In this document: piece by piece, positions 9,273-18,660 of the stretch
How the letters are laid out: each line of letters starts with the position of its first letter
Position numbering within the stretch: position 1 is the stretch's first letter
Origin: Pirellulales bacterium
GTDB taxonomy: Bacteria > Planctomycetota > Planctomycetia > Pirellulales > DATAWG01
Direction of reading: 5' to 3'
Length of the DNA: 64,000 nucleotides
Assembly: GCA_036267355.1 (NCBI GenBank)
Contig: DATAWG010000036.1
Coordinates: forward strand, 62,001-126,000
Notes under the pieces: generated by a model
Told to the model about the DNA's origin: nothing
What the model saw: the letters and a program-made list of their open reading frames with translations, nothing else
Databases searched by the model: none
Position numbers and translations under genes: made by a program

Positions 9273-9427
9273 CTTCTGCAACCGTGTAAGGCAATATCTT
9301 CAGGCATGAAATCGCAAGGGATTGCGACAGGCTAATTCGGCAGTCGCAGCCACGAATCGAGCGCTTGTTTGCTCGTTATGCATTTCATTGCAGAAGGTCA
9401 GGCCGGTTGAATTCGGCTCGGGCTACG

Positions 9428-9458
9428 AAAAAACCCAGGGAACGGGTTCCCTGGGTTT
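9428..9458 (-). terminator. Rho-independent terminator of the DUF1598 gene
   Basis: A 12-bp perfect stem (aaacccagggaa against ttccctgggttt, 9431-9458) closes a short loop. Read on the minus strand it is followed by a T-run (the complement of gaaaaaaa at 9427-9433). It lies about 50 bases past the stop of the leftward DUF1598 gene. It is the clearest intrinsic terminator in the window. Confidence 0.85.
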
Positions 9459-9507
9459 CAAGATATTGCAAATTTATTTGGTTCGGCCAAAAAAACCTGG
9501 CCGCGAA

Positions 9508-10884
9508 TCAGTTCCACCACCAAGCGGTTGATTTCTTGGCGGTCGCGATTGCTTCGCCGCGGGCGGCGGAGTTGCCGGCGTCTTCCTTCGGGTTTTGGAT
9601 GATGGCCCAAGGTTGGAACTGCACGCCGCCGGAAGCGCTGATGATATAGTCGCGCGAGCGCTTGACGAACGTGGCTTTGCTGTCGACGTGCTTCGGCACG
9701 TTGTAGGTAGCGATGGGCAATTGCTTGGCGTCCATCAACAGCGTCAGGCGGCAGTCGGCCTTGTCGGCCATGTTTTCACGCTCGATGAGCGACGCGACCA
9801 CGGCCAGATCCATGCAGTTGCGCAGCTCGCGGAAAATCGCGAAGTGATCCGAGAGATCGTTGAACTTCAGCGTCATCTGGTCGGCCCATTTCTGGGCGGT
9901 CGGATTTGCTTTGCCGGTGCCGTGTGCTTGGCCGGTCGAATTGATGAAATCTTCCTCGGCCATGCATTTCACGCCCTGTCCGCGGAGTTCCCAGGCCAAG
10001 CCTTCCGGATCTTTCGCAAGCGGCTGGTAGTTGGCGGCCATCCACCAGCGCGGCATCATGTTCGTCGGTCGAGCGCCGCTAGTGACCATTTCCAAATAGC
10101 TCTTCAAACCCTTCACCGGCGACTCGTCGAAGTGCATGCCGAGCCGCTTCATTTGATAATCGGCCGCGACCAACACATGAGCAAAGCGGCTCGAATCGGG
10201 CACGCCGCCGACGGTGATATTCTGCGGGCCCAAGAGCCGTTCGATTTCGCGCATCGTGGCTTGCAGATCGTCGCCGGCCCTCAGAGTGCGGGCGAATTCG
10301 CGGAAAGCCCGAACGCCTTCGTCGCGCGGGTTGATCGAGCAAGTGATGCCGCCATTGCGGGCCGCGTCGACGGAACGCAAAGCGACGAGCAGATCGTCGA
10401 GCTGCAAAACGGGTTGACCATTGTTGCTGCCGACGACGTCGCCGGCGGCGTTGATCGTCCAGCCTTCGGCCGGGCCGGCCAACACGATGTCATGCAGTTC
10501 GGGCATCACGAACACATAGCGCACGCGTTGCAAGCCGGCCAAGTAACGGATTTCATTGGGTAGCGGCGTGCCGGCCTTCTGGCATGCGGCAATCGCTTCT
10601 TGCAGTCGGCTCAGCGAAACCATGCGCAGCTCGGTCCGCTGATTCATGTCGCCGGGCATTTGGCCGAGGGCCTTGAGCCGAAGCGCCCGCAGTTCGGGGC
10701 GGAAGCCCGGCTCGACATCCTGCAACACGCCGTTGACATTGATCCACACGCCGCCGATCGCCTGTTGCACGACCTGCGCATGGGCAACGCGGCTTTGGCC
10801 GACCGCAAGCGCCGCCACTGAAACCAGTGCCAAGGCGCGAATCGCCGCATTCAGCCGGGTCCGACTCGTTTTGTAACCACACAT
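9508..10884 (-). CDS. DUF1598 domain-containing exported protein
   Basis: The 458-residue product begins with a signal peptide (hydrophobic stretch about 15-30, then SRVAHAQ). The body matches the planctomycete DUF1598 family as I recall it: GGVWINVNGVLQ, LRMVSLSRLQEAI, LPNEIRYLAGLQRVRYVFV and ITCSINPRDEGVRAFREF. The family is largely confined to planctomycetes and its function is unknown. A gaggag ribosome binding site sits 5 bases before the ATG. The gene has its own terminator and is transcribed toward the tRNA on the opposite strand. Confidence 0.8.
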   Translation of the reverse strand: MCGYKTSRTRLNAAIRALALVSVAALAVGQSRVAHAQVVQQAIGGVWINVNGVLQDVEPGFRPELRALRLKALGQMPGDMNQRTELRMVSLSRLQEAIAACQKAGTPLPNEIRYLAGLQRVRYVFVMPELHDIVLAGPAEGWTINAAGDVVGSNNGQPVLQLDDLLVALRSVDAARNGGITCSINPRDEGVRAFREFARTLRAGDDLQATMREIERLLGPQNITVGGVPDSSRFAHVLVAADYQMKRLGMHFDESPVKGLKSYLEMVTSGARPTNMMPRWWMAANYQPLAKDPEGLAWELRGQGVKCMAEEDFINSTGQAHGTGKANPTAQKWADQMTLKFNDLSDHFAIFRELRNCMDLAVVASLIERENMADKADCRLTLLMDAKQLPIATYNVPKHVDSKATFVKRSRDYIISASGGVQFQPWAIIQNPKEDAGNSAARGEAIATAKKSTAWWWN

Positions 10885-11417
10885 GGCAACTCCTCGTCTC
10901 GAAGTTCCTGGGATCTGGATCGATCACACGTAGTTTGAAAAACGGCTGTCGCCAGCGTGGTGACGCGCTGGCCAGCCGATCACGCCGCAACGCGAGAAAA
11001 CGCCCATTTTGAAATTGAAAAAGAGAAGAGGGCTTGAAAATCCCTTCAAATATCCTAATTGCTCGGTCGATCCCACGCAAGGAAATAGCGGCGCAGCCTG
11101 GGTTTAGAAACACCAGCCGCAGCGCGCCTGAAAAACAGCTCTCAACTCTGCTAGCGGATTTCCGGAACGCGGGATCGACGGGCCAAAGTAGACACTTTGG
11201 CAAATGGTAAAAACCGCGTTGCCTAAGAATTAGGCAGCCGGCTCAATGCTCGATTTCGGGCAGCCCTGCCGCGATATTGAGCGAACGAATCCAATCGTCG
11301 TAAGTGACAGCACTGCAATGATATCGGTGCATCGATTGACTGCACTTCAAAATCAAGACGAATCCGCGGCCGTCGTGGCCGGAGGAAAATGGAGTTTCAC
11401 GAAGGAGATGATCCGTT
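10885..11417. other. Divergent intergenic region with a short inverted repeat
   Basis: This 533-base gap lies between the leftward DUF1598 gene and the rightward ribbon-helix-helix gene. It has AT-rich patches around 11030-11065 that could hold the DUF1598 promoter, and a 7-bp inverted repeat tgcctaa-gaa-ttaggca at 11220-11236 that could be an operator. No gene of convincing codon use is visible. Confidence 0.5.
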
Positions 11418-11798
11418 ATGGAAAAGTTGCAAGCCATTCAGCAACGCGCCGAGGAACTCTTCAACAAAGAGGGCATCGATTGGGCGACATTCTTCCGCGA
11501 AGTGCTCGGGGTGAACGGGATCGTTCATCGCTGCTATTCCACACCGGAAGCGCGGGCCGAATTCGAGAAGAGCACCAACTACCAGGATATCCAGCAGATG
11601 CTTTCCACGCTTCGCGGCAAAAACGCCGAGGTGCCCGTGGCCGACGAGCCGACTCGTGTCATTACGGTGCGTTTGCCGAAGAGCCTGCACGAAGCGCTTC
11701 GCGCCGAGGCCCATAACCGTCAGACCAGCATGAATCAGCTTTGCATTTCGAAGCTGTTGCAGATCATCGATCAGCAGTTCGTGCCCGCCGAGGTGTGA
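11418..11798 (+). CDS. Ribbon-helix-helix protein, HicB/CopG-like C-terminus
   Basis: The 126-residue protein has an N-terminal helical part (residues 1-55) of a type I do not recognise and a C-terminal ribbon-helix-helix segment: TRVITVRLPKSLHEALRAEA followed by TSMNQLCISKLLQ. The pattern of a strand with alternating R and V, then two helices with a turn, matches DNA-binding CopG/HicB antitoxins. A strong aaggag site lies about 10 bases before ATG 11418. No toxin gene is adjacent (rnpB follows on the other strand), so an orphan regulator is more likely than half of a toxin-antitoxin pair. Confidence 0.7.
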   Translation: MEKLQAIQQRAEELFNKEGIDWATFFREVLGVNGIVHRCYSTPEARAEFEKSTNYQDIQQMLSTLRGKNAEVPVADEPTRVITVRLPKSLHEALRAEAHNRQTSMNQLCISKLLQIIDQQFVPAEV

Positions 11799-11803
11799 GG
11801 GAA

Positions 11804-11935
11804 AGGCTGTGAGGCTGTGAGGCTGTGAGGCTGTGAGGCTATGAGGCTATGAGGCTGTGAGGTGGAAGGACGCGCAAGCGTCCGCCGTGTGTCTTCGTAC
11901 CTCAAGCCTCACAGTCTCCAGCCTCACAGCCTGTT
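11804..11935. repeat. 8-bp tandem repeat with complementary downstream arm
   Basis: Seven units of aggctgtg (two with a G-to-A change) run from 11804 to 11859, directly after the stop of the ribbon-helix-helix gene. A complementary tract, cctcaagcctcacag then ccagcctcacagcctg, follows at 11900-11934 and ends in tttt. The two can fold into long alternative hairpins between the convergent coding gene and rnpB. It may serve as a bidirectional terminator. Confidence 0.75.
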
Positions 11936-11943
11936 TTAGAAAG

Positions 11944-12370
11944 ATTCGGAGCAGACCTATAAGCCGGGTTCTGTGCGCGGCGACGGTTGCCGCTGCGCGA
12001 TGGCCATTTTTCTAGGGCGCCGATTGCTCGGCGTCTCGAGCAGCCTACCCGGAAGTCGATAGCGGACCGGATCGGCCCGCCCGCCGGCGCATGCGCCGGC
12101 AGTTGCTCCCTGTTTGGCCTTGCTCCCGGTGGGGTTTGCCAAGCCAAGCCGGTTGCCCGGCCTGCTGGTGAGCTCTTACCTCGCCGTTTCACCCTTACCG
12201 CGCGCCCGCGGGCGCGCGGCGGTTTGCTTTCTGTTGCACTTTCCCGGGCCTTGCGGCCGGTGGGCATTACCCACCACCGTATCCTGGGGAGCCCGGACTT
12301 TCCTCCCGCCGCGAATCGCTTGGCCGAAGCCAAACGCCCGCGGCCGGCGGCCATCCGGTCTGCTCCGAAT
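11944..12370 (-). ncRNA. rnpB: RNase P RNA (bacterial type A)
   Basis: On the minus strand the universally conserved segments appear in order: GAGGAAAGTCCGGGCTCC (P4 5' strand, complement of 12287-12304) near the 5' end and ACAGAACCCGGCTTATAG (complement of 11958-11975) near the 3' end. P1 is formed by attcggagcagacc at the 5' end (12357-12370) pairing with its exact complement at 11944-11957, which sets the ends. Length is about 427 bases, slightly longer than the E. coli RNA. It is the catalytic RNA that matures tRNA 5' ends. Confidence 0.93.
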
Positions 12371-12379
12371 CCAAAGTCC

Positions 12380-12408
12380 ACACTAGCGGCGAAGAGATGG
12401 CAATACAA
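12380..12408 (-). promoter_or_regulatory. rnpB: Candidate rnpB promoter
   Basis: On the minus strand TTGTAT (12403-12408) and TAGTGT (12380-12385) are separated by 17 bases and lie just upstream of the inferred rnpB 5' end at about 12370. Spacing fits a housekeeping sigma factor but both hexamers are weak matches. Confidence 0.3.
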
Positions 12409-12441
12409 GCGCGGGCCGGTTCGAACAGGATCGGGCCCCGG

Positions 12442-12499
12442 GCGAAACCGCAAGCGAGCTCCAAAACCGTTTGAGAAAGAAGCTCGCTTGCGGTTTCGC
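12442..12499. repeat. Inverted repeat, gcgaaaccgcaagcgagct family
   Basis: Arms gcgaaaccgcaagcgagct (12442-12460) and its exact complement (12481-12499) are separated by 20 bases. Single related copies occur near 51688 and 56813. It lies downstream of the radical SAM gene and upstream of rnpB, both leftward, so it may separate their transcripts. Confidence 0.8.
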
Positions 12500-12528
12500 G
12501 CGTGGGCGGCAGAATATCGCGCTCGCCG

Positions 12529-13488
12529 TCAACCGGCCGCTTGCCAGAGCTTGCCTTGCCACGTGTCGCGGCGCGAAAGCTCTGCATCGACGGCCATTCG
12601 CACGGCCGGTTTATCGAGGCACCACGCCGGACCGATGAAATAGTCGGGCGGCGCGTCGCCGCTGATCCGCTCGACCACGCAGTCCGGCGGCAGAAGCTCC
12701 AAGAAATCGACCAGCGCTTGAATGTATTCGGCCCGCTCGATTAGCTGCACCTCGCCGCGAGCCACTTGCTCGGCCAACGGTGTGTTCTTCACGGCATACA
12801 GGTTGTGAATCTTCACCGAGTCGGGCCGCAGCCGAGCCAACTCGCGCGCGGTCGCGAGCATGTCGGCGTGCGATTCGCCGGGAAGGCCGAGAATTACATG
12901 CACGCAGATCTCGAAGCCCCGGCCGCGGCTGCGGGCCATCGCCTCGAGAAACGCATCGTGATGATGCCCGCGATTCATCCAGTCGAGCGACCGATCATGG
13001 ATCGTCTGCATTCCATATTCGACGGAGAGGTAGGTGCGGCTGGAAATTTCGGTCAGCAACTCGAGCACTTCGTCGGGCACGCAATCGGGCCGGGTGCCAA
13101 TGGCCATCCCGACGACTTGTGGATGTGCGATCGCCGATTCGTAGAGCGATCGCAGGCGGGCGACGGGGGCATAGGTGTTCGTGGCCGGCTGGAAGTAGGC
13201 CAGAAATTTTTCGACGCCGAACCACCGCCCGACCCGCCGCATTCCCTCTTCAAGCTGCCCTTCGATCGTTTGCCTCGGCAGACGCCGGCTGGGGCTGAAG
13301 CTGCGGTTGTCGCAGAAGGTGCAGCCGCCGCGAGCCACGGTGCCGTCGACGTTCGGGCAAGTCAGCCCCGCATCAAGGCTAACCTTGTGTACCCGGCAGC
13401 CGAACCGCCGGCGCAGGAAATAGTTGTAGGCGTAATATCGCAGCCCCGCCGCCCGCCAGTCGGAATCATTCTGCACGGAGATGGACAT
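12529..13488 (-). CDS. TIGR01212-family radical SAM protein (YhcC-like)
   Basis: The 319-residue product from ATG 13488 starts MSISVQNDSDWRAAG and reaches the family core YNYFLRRRFGCRVHKVSLDA. Cysteines in LTCPNVDG and GGCTFCDN supply the candidate 4Fe-4S cluster ligands for S-adenosylmethionine cleavage. YFQPATNTYAP, SVEYGMQ and LGLPGES are typical of the YhcC/Elp3-like group. The family is widespread; its reaction is not established, and a tRNA-related role has been suggested. An upstream in-frame start at 13563 is less likely because it adds an unconserved extension. Confidence 0.88.
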   Translation of the reverse strand: MSISVQNDSDWRAAGLRYYAYNYFLRRRFGCRVHKVSLDAGLTCPNVDGTVARGGCTFCDNRSFSPSRRLPRQTIEGQLEEGMRRVGRWFGVEKFLAYFQPATNTYAPVARLRSLYESAIAHPQVVGMAIGTRPDCVPDEVLELLTEISSRTYLSVEYGMQTIHDRSLDWMNRGHHHDAFLEAMARSRGRGFEICVHVILGLPGESHADMLATARELARLRPDSVKIHNLYAVKNTPLAEQVARGEVQLIERAEYIQALVDFLELLPPDCVVERISGDAPPDYFIGPAWCLDKPAVRMAVDAELSRRDTWQGKLWQAAG

Positions 13489-13705
13489 GGGGCTTAATTT
13501 GACGACACGCCACGGTGGGCTTAGGATTAGCGTTTGGTTAGGAATCGTCGCCAGGGGGGCCACGTCTCGCTCATCTTAGCGCGGCTGTCGTCCGCCAACA
13601 AGCATGTGCCCACAATGCCGTGGACATGCGACTCGACCGAGTGGCGATGCCTCGACCGAAAAGCGGCGCCATCCTCATCCCTAACACCCCGGGCTGCGAA
13701 TCATC

Positions 13706-14194
13706 ATGTTCGGCGAGTTGCAACCTATCGGCGGCGGAGATTCGATTCCATTGATGAAGCGAACGCTTCTAGTCGGGCGACGCGAAAGCTGCGACATCGT
13801 GCTCCGCTTTGCGAACGTGTCGGCACACCACTGCCAATTGAACGTCAACGGCGGCTATTGGTATATCAAAGACATGAAGAGCCGCAATGGCGTCAAGGTG
13901 AACGGCACGCGGATCACCGAAAAGCGGCTCGACCCGGGCGACGAGCTTTCGGTGGCCAAGCACAGCTACATCATCAACTATTCGCCGATGGAGTTGGGCG
14001 CGATCGGTCCGCCGCCCGTGGAGAATTTGCCGAACGACATCCTTTCGAAGTCGCTGCTGGAACGGGCCGGCCTGTCGCACAAGCCATTGCCGCGGCCGGA
14101 GCGCAAACCTCCGCGCCCCACCGACGATCGCAAGCGATACAATATATCTAGCGACGGTATCCAGCAGATTAAGGACCCGAACCGGCCGGTCTGA
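13706..14194 (+). CDS. FHA domain-containing protein
   Basis: The 162-residue protein carries one forkhead-associated domain at about residues 3-95, with the phosphothreonine-binding signature GRRESCDIVL, SAHHCQL and MKSRNGVKVNGTRI. The remaining 65 residues are Pro/Arg-rich and probably disordered. FHA domains dock onto threonine-phosphorylated partners of Ser/Thr kinases, which are numerous in planctomycetes. No kinase gene is adjacent. The rsgA gene follows about 110 bases later across a hairpin repeat. Confidence 0.9.
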   Translation: MFGELQPIGGGDSIPLMKRTLLVGRRESCDIVLRFANVSAHHCQLNVNGGYWYIKDMKSRNGVKVNGTRITEKRLDPGDELSVAKHSYIINYSPMELGAIGPPPVENLPNDILSKSLLERAGLSHKPLPRPERKPPRPTDDRKRYNISSDGIQQIKDPNRPV

Positions 14195-14209
14195 CGATTC
14201 GCGATTGAA

Positions 14210-14285
14210 GGGGTCAGGCACATTTTTCGGCTGAAGCGTCGATCGCAGTTCACGTCGCCATGTGCCGAAAAATGAGCCAGACCCC
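14210..14285. repeat. Hairpin repeat, ggggtcaggcacatttttcgg family
   Basis: The arm ggggtcaggcacatttttcgg (14210-14230) faces ccgaaaaatgagccagacccc (14265-14285), complementary with a few mismatches, around a 34-base loop. A second member sits at 50430-50506. It lies between the FHA gene and rsgA. Confidence 0.8.
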
Positions 14286-14306
14286 GACCCGTGGACCGCT
14301 ACCCGG

Positions 14307-15437
14307 ATGGCGAAGAAGCAGAAAAAGATTCGGGCCGATTTCCGCAAGAACCGCTCGGTGCGCACTCGCCCAAGCGATCTGACTCGCCGCTTCGATGCCG
14401 ACGAGGAGAAAACTCTCGATGCCGCCAGCCAAGAACGGATCAGTGGCAAAGGCGATCTGACGCGCAAGCGAACCGTCGTCGGCGAGGTCGGCGAGGAGAA
14501 GGGTGGCTTCGCGGTTCAACCGGCCGTCGACGAAGCGGTCTGCCATCGGGGCCGAGTGCTTTCCGTCCATGGGCTCACCAGCACCGTGCAGTCCGACGAC
14601 GGCCGATTGCACCAATGCGCGACGCGGCGGTTGCTGAAAACTTTGAGCACCGACCAGCGCCATGTGGTCGTGGCCGGCGACCGGGTGGCGTTTCGCATCG
14701 ATCGCTCAGGCGATGGGATCATCGAGCGGGTCGAGCCGCGGCATGGCGTGTTGGCCCGCAGCAGCCGTGGCCGGCAACATATCTTGGTCGCCAACGTCGA
14801 TCAGATTCTCATTATCTCAAGCGCCGCCGAGCCGCGGCTCAAGCCGCATCTGATCGATCGCTTTCTGATCACGGCTGAGCAAAATCGCATCCGGCCGGTG
14901 CTGTGTATAAACAAGGTCGATCTCGTCGATCGGGCCGATTTGCAACCGTTGGTGGGCGTTTACAGCCGCATGGGATACCGGGTGCTGCTGGTTTCCGCGG
15001 CGACGGGATTCGGCGTCGATCGATTGCAAGCCTTGGTCGGTGGGCGGGCCAGCGTCGTGGTGGGGCAAAGCGGCGTCGGGAAATCGTCGCTGCTCAACGC
15101 CATTCAACCGCAGTTGCACTTGCGCGTGGCGGCGGTCAGCGCCGAATCGCAAAAAGGGCGGCACACGACGACCACGTCCGAATTGATCCCGCTCTCCCCC
15201 GGCAGCTACGTGATCGATACGCCGGGCATCCGGCAGTTTCAGCTTTGGGATGTCGTGCCGGAAGAGATCGGCGGCTGGATGCGCGATCTGCGACCGTATG
15301 TGAGTCGTTGCAAGTTTCCCAACTGTACGCACACGCATGAAGCCGGCTGCGCGGTGAAAGACGCCGTGGCCGATGGGCGGCTCGACACGCGGCGTTATGA
15401 AAGCTATTGCCAACTCTTCGCCGGCGACGACGCCTGA
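14307..15437 (+). CDS. rsgA: Ribosome small subunit-dependent GTPase A
   Basis: From ATG 14307 the product is 376 residues, beginning [16 protein letters not shown] as is usual for planctomycete RsgA; an in-frame ATG at 14262 lies inside the hairpin repeat and is not used. An OB fold ([12 protein letters not shown] to RVAFRI) precedes a circularly permuted GTPase with NKVDLVD (G4), VSAATG (G5), [14 protein letters not shown] (P-loop) and DTPG. A C-terminal zinc site reads [14 protein letters not shown]. RsgA checks late maturation of the 30S subunit and releases assembly factors. Confidence 0.95.
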   Translation: MAKKQKKIRADFRKNRSVRTRPSDLTRRFDADEEKTLDAASQERISGKGDLTRKRTVVGEVGEEKGGFAVQPAVDEAVCHRGRVLSVHGLTSTVQSDDGRLHQCATRRLLKTLSTDQRHVVVAGDRVAFRIDRSGDGIIERVEPRHGVLARSSRGRQHILVANVDQILIISSAAEPRLKPHLIDRFLITAEQNRIRPVLCINKVDLVDRADLQPLVGVYSRMGYRVLLVSAATGFGVDRLQALVGGRASVVVGQSGVGKSSLLNAIQPQLHLRVAAVSAESQKGRHTTTTSELIPLSPGSYVIDTPGIRQFQLWDVVPEEIGGWMRDLRPYVSRCKFPNCTHTHEAGCAVKDAVADGRLDTRRYESYCQLFAGDDA

Positions 15438-15446
15438 CGAACCACA

Positions 15447-15572
15447 AGCCCGAAGCGCAAGCGAGGAAAACACAAGCCCGAAGCGCAAGCGAGGGACTCT
15501 CGGCGATCCACGCGCGGAAGAATAGCGAGCGCAACGCTCTATTGCACTTCTTCCTCGCTAACGCTTCGGGCT
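15447..15572. repeat. Palindromic repeats, agcccgaagcgcaagcgagg family
   Basis: Two direct copies (15447-15466 and 15475-15494) face one inverted copy cctcgctaacgcttcgggct (15553-15572). They lie between the convergent rsgA and membrane-protein genes, where a hairpin could end both transcripts. Confidence 0.85.
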
Positions 15573-15635
15573 AGTGTGTGAAACGCCTTGGGCTTAGTGA
15601 CTTTCTTGCTGGCGCTTTGGGCTCGCGCGCAGGGG

Positions 15636-16289
15636 TTACATCTGGGCGATTCGCTGCGCGAAATCTTCCGCCATCGTCCGGACACGGCGAATCACTTGGC
15701 CCAAGATCACTCCCGCGAGCGCCAACGCCACAAGCACGATCAATTGATAATACCGCGGCACGGTCATCACTTCGGCCCGTTCCGCACTGACAAAATAATC
15801 GGCGTAGCCAACCAAGAACAAATAGCCGGCCATCGATCCGGCCATCGCCAGCCACACGAGCGGCAAGCTCAATCGCAGCGCGGCCAACGCAATCACCAGA
15901 AAATAAACCACCACCAGCGGGCTTCGCGGACCATTTGCGATCGTCAGCACCGCGGTCAACAACACCAAATCGCAACTGGTCGTGATGAATTTCATCGCGG
16001 CGGGAAAATATTGCCTGCGCAGGCAGACCAGCGTTGACAACGCGACCATCGTCCAGGCGACAGCCAGCGCGGTGACGGCCGCGTGAAACCGATCATCGCT
16101 CACCCGCGGCAACTCGAGCGCGCCGATTCGCCCGCCGCGGTTGATCAATTCCACGACGTAAAAAGCCGCGATACCAACGATCCGCAGCAAGTTTGCCCGG
16201 GCCTCGGCTTCATATTGGTGCCAGCGGCTGACAATAAACCATTGCCGATCGTGCGGAGTGCCGGCGGGGATCGGATCAATCGTGGTCAT
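15636..16289 (-). CDS. Polytopic membrane protein of unknown function
   Basis: The 217-residue product has about six hydrophobic segments from residue 35 to 200, then a charged C-terminus RRVRTMAEDFAQRIAQM that looks like the start of a cytoplasmic coiled coil. This layout resembles the membrane sensor part of adenylate cyclases or histidine kinases cut just before the output domain. No output domain follows in this or another frame in the repeat-filled region downstream. I do not recognise a named family. Confidence 0.65.
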   Translation of the reverse strand: MTTIDPIPAGTPHDRQWFIVSRWHQYEAEARANLLRIVGIAAFYVVELINRGGRIGALELPRVSDDRFHAAVTALAVAWTMVALSTLVCLRRQYFPAAMKFITTSCDLVLLTAVLTIANGPRSPLVVVYFLVIALAALRLSLPLVWLAMAGSMAGYLFLVGYADYFVSAERAEVMTVPRYYQLIVLVALALAGVILGQVIRRVRTMAEDFAQRIAQM

Positions 16290-16350
16290 GTTTGGCTCTG
16301 CGGCTAAACGAAAGCAGCGATAATTCGCCTTTGCTGGCGATCAGCACGCT

Positions 16351-16426
16351 AGCCCGAAGCGTAAGCGAGGACGGCCGAGCACAGCGGCATCCGTCGGCCG
16401 TTGATCCCGTGCTAACGCTTCGGGCT
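16351..16426. repeat. Palindromic repeat, agcccgaagcgtaagcgagg family
   Basis: agcccgaagcgtaagcgagg (16351-16370) faces gctaacgcttcgggct (16411-16426), with inner complementary arms acggccga/tcggccgt. It lies in the gap 16290-16785 between the leftward membrane-protein gene and rightward sppA. I see no gene in that gap; both promoters should be within it. Confidence 0.8.
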
Positions 16427-16785
16427 TAGTGTGTTGAGACAAAGCGAGCTGTGCTCTCGCCCGCTGCCGGTTCATCGCGTTCCCTTCGGGTCGCTCGTGT
16501 AGCATTACAGCATACGCCGAGCAAGCCTTCAACGCGGATTGGTTGTTTCAGCGATCGCCGCTCATTCGTGGCAGGCCACCGGTTCGCAATCGCGTTGTTC
16601 AGCCTAGAGATGCTGTCACGCTAGCGTGCGGTATGGATGGTGCGCGCCGCTTGACGCCGCGGTTGGCCGCAAGCGAAGATGAGGCCGTGCGGCTTCCCGC
16701 GCACGTTGTAGGAGCGAGCGGCTACACCGTTTTGCTTGACCCCGGCACGTTCGATTTTTGAATTTCTGTCCAGGAGATTTCTGCC

Positions 16786-18642
16786 ATGCGCCGCCCCCAC
16801 GGATCGCTCGAAATTGGCTTGCGTGCTTTCGGAGTTTTTGGAACCGCGCTGTTGGCCACAGGGCTATTGCTCGTCGCCGGCGCAAGAACGGCGAAGGCCG
16901 ACGACGCTAAGCCCGACGAAGCGAAGGATTCAAAGGCCGCCAAGCCGGTGCAGTTGGCGGTAATTGAGTTGAGCGGCTCTTATCCGGAAGGAGCAGGGGA
17001 GGCTGGCCTGTTCGGCGAAGTCTCGGAAAATTTGAATCGGATCATCGAGCGCATCGACCAGGCGGGAAAGGACGAAAAGATCTCGGGCTTGATCCTGGAA
17101 TTTCGCGATCTCGAGCTCGGCCGCGGAAAGGCCCATGAAATGCGTGCGGCGATCGCCCGGGTCCGTAAATCGGGCAAGAAGGTGTATGCCGATCTGCGCT
17201 CCGGCGAGGCGAGCGACTATCTGCTCGCGTCGGCATGCGACGAAATCGTCATGCCCGAAAGCGGAACGCTGGCGGTGGCAGGCGTGCGGGCGGAAGTCAC
17301 GTTTTTCAAAGACTTGCTCGACAAACTCGGCATCCAAGCAGAAATCTTGCAAAAAGGCGCCTACAAGGGAACCGGTGAAATCTTTACGCGCAGCGGAATG
17401 AGCCGCGAATTTCGCGAAGATATCGATTCGCTCGTCGACGATTTTTATACCCAATTGATCGACACCATCGCCAGCGACCGAAAGCTGGATCGAGGCCGCG
17501 TCAAGGATCTCGTCGATCAGGGTATCTTTTCGGCGACCGATGCCAAAGCGGCCGGACTGATCGATCGTGTCGCCTACCGCGACCAATTGATCGACGAACT
17601 GAAGAAATCGATGCAGGCCAGCGAAATCAAGTTGGTCGAGAACTACGGCAAGAAAAAGCTCGATGAAGATTTCTCGGGCTTCAACGGATTCCTGAAACTG
17701 ATGCAAATGCTCACCGGAAACGAGCCCTCGCAAACGAGCGGCAAGAATCCGAAGATCGCGGTGATTTATGCCGTCGGCGAGATCGTCGATGGCAAGGGAG
17801 GAGGCGGACTGTTCACGAGCGAAGCATGCGGCGGCGACACCATGATCAAAGCCATTCGTGATGCGGAAAGCAATCCGAAGGTGGTCGCGATCGTGCTGCG
17901 GATCGATAGCCCTGGCGGAAGCGCCCTGGCCAGCGATCTCGTGTGGCGCGAGGTGGTCACTTGCAAGAAACCGATCGTGGCAAGCATGGGGGATGTGGCC
18001 GCGAGCGGCGGCTACTATATCGCGATGGGCGCCAAAAAGATCATCGCCGAGCCGGGCACGATCACCGGCTCGATCGGCGTCGTCGGCGGCAAAGTCGCTT
18101 TGAAAGGATTGATGGACAAGGTGGGCATTACGACATCGGTCGTGAGCCGCGGCAAGAATAGCGGCTGGCAATCGGAAATCGACCCGTTCACGCCGTCGGA
18201 GCGCGAAGCTTGGTCGAAATCGATGGACGACATGTATCGGCAATTCACCACCAAGGCCGCCAAGGGGCGCAAGATCGATTTGAAGCATCTGCAAGACGAT
18301 CTGGCCGGCGGCCGTGTGTTCACCGGCCGGGTGGCGGTCGGAAAAAAACTGGTCGACAGTGTCGGCACACTCGACGACGCCTTGGCGGCCGCCAAATCGC
18401 TTGCCGGGTTGAAGCCCGACGAAGCGGTGGATCGCCTGAATTTGCCGAAGCCCAAAACGCTCTTGGAATCGCTGTTTGGCGATTCGCAAGAAGACGACGA
18501 ATTCATCCCGCCCCGATTGCAAAGCCGGCTGGGAAAACAACTCGGTTCCCTGGGCCGCACGTATGGCGAAGCGGAACAGTTCACACGGCTGTTCAATCGT
18601 CCGGCGGTGCTGGTGCTGCCGTATCGGTTGGAAATCAAGTAA
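16786..18642 (+). CDS. sppA: Signal peptide peptidase SppA, 67K type
   Basis: The 618-residue serine protease (family S49) has an N-terminal signal or anchor (about 10-33) and two tandem S49 domains. The catalytic base Lys194 is in GAYKGTGE of the first domain and the nucleophile Ser407 is in DVAASGGYYIA of the second, as in the E. coli tetramer. It digests signal peptides left in the membrane after Sec export. A good aggag ribosome binding site precedes ATG 16786. The gene is followed 18 bases later by the lipoate-ligase-like gene, so they are probably cotranscribed. Confidence 0.93.
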   Translation: MRRPHGSLEIGLRAFGVFGTALLATGLLLVAGARTAKADDAKPDEAKDSKAAKPVQLAVIELSGSYPEGAGEAGLFGEVSENLNRIIERIDQAGKDEKISGLILEFRDLELGRGKAHEMRAAIARVRKSGKKVYADLRSGEASDYLLASACDEIVMPESGTLAVAGVRAEVTFFKDLLDKLGIQAEILQKGAYKGTGEIFTRSGMSREFREDIDSLVDDFYTQLIDTIASDRKLDRGRVKDLVDQGIFSATDAKAAGLIDRVAYRDQLIDELKKSMQASEIKLVENYGKKKLDEDFSGFNGFLKLMQMLTGNEPSQTSGKNPKIAVIYAVGEIVDGKGGGGLFTSEACGGDTMIKAIRDAESNPKVVAIVLRIDSPGGSALASDLVWREVVTCKKPIVASMGDVAASGGYYIAMGAKKIIAEPGTITGSIGVVGGKVALKGLMDKVGITTSVVSRGKNSGWQSEIDPFTPSEREAWSKSMDDMYRQFTTKAAKGRKIDLKHLQDDLAGGRVFTGRVAVGKKLVDSVGTLDDALAAAKSLAGLKPDEAVDRLNLPKPKTLLESLFGDSQEDDEFIPPRLQSRLGKQLGSLGRTYGEAEQFTRLFNRPAVLVLPYRLEIK

Positions 18643-18660
18643 GGACGCTTCGCAGGAACT

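Noticed and set aside
16930-18540. 536-residue open frame antisense to sppA
   Set aside because: Shadow of SppA; composition (His, Arg, Gln, Phe rich) is typical of antisense frames here.
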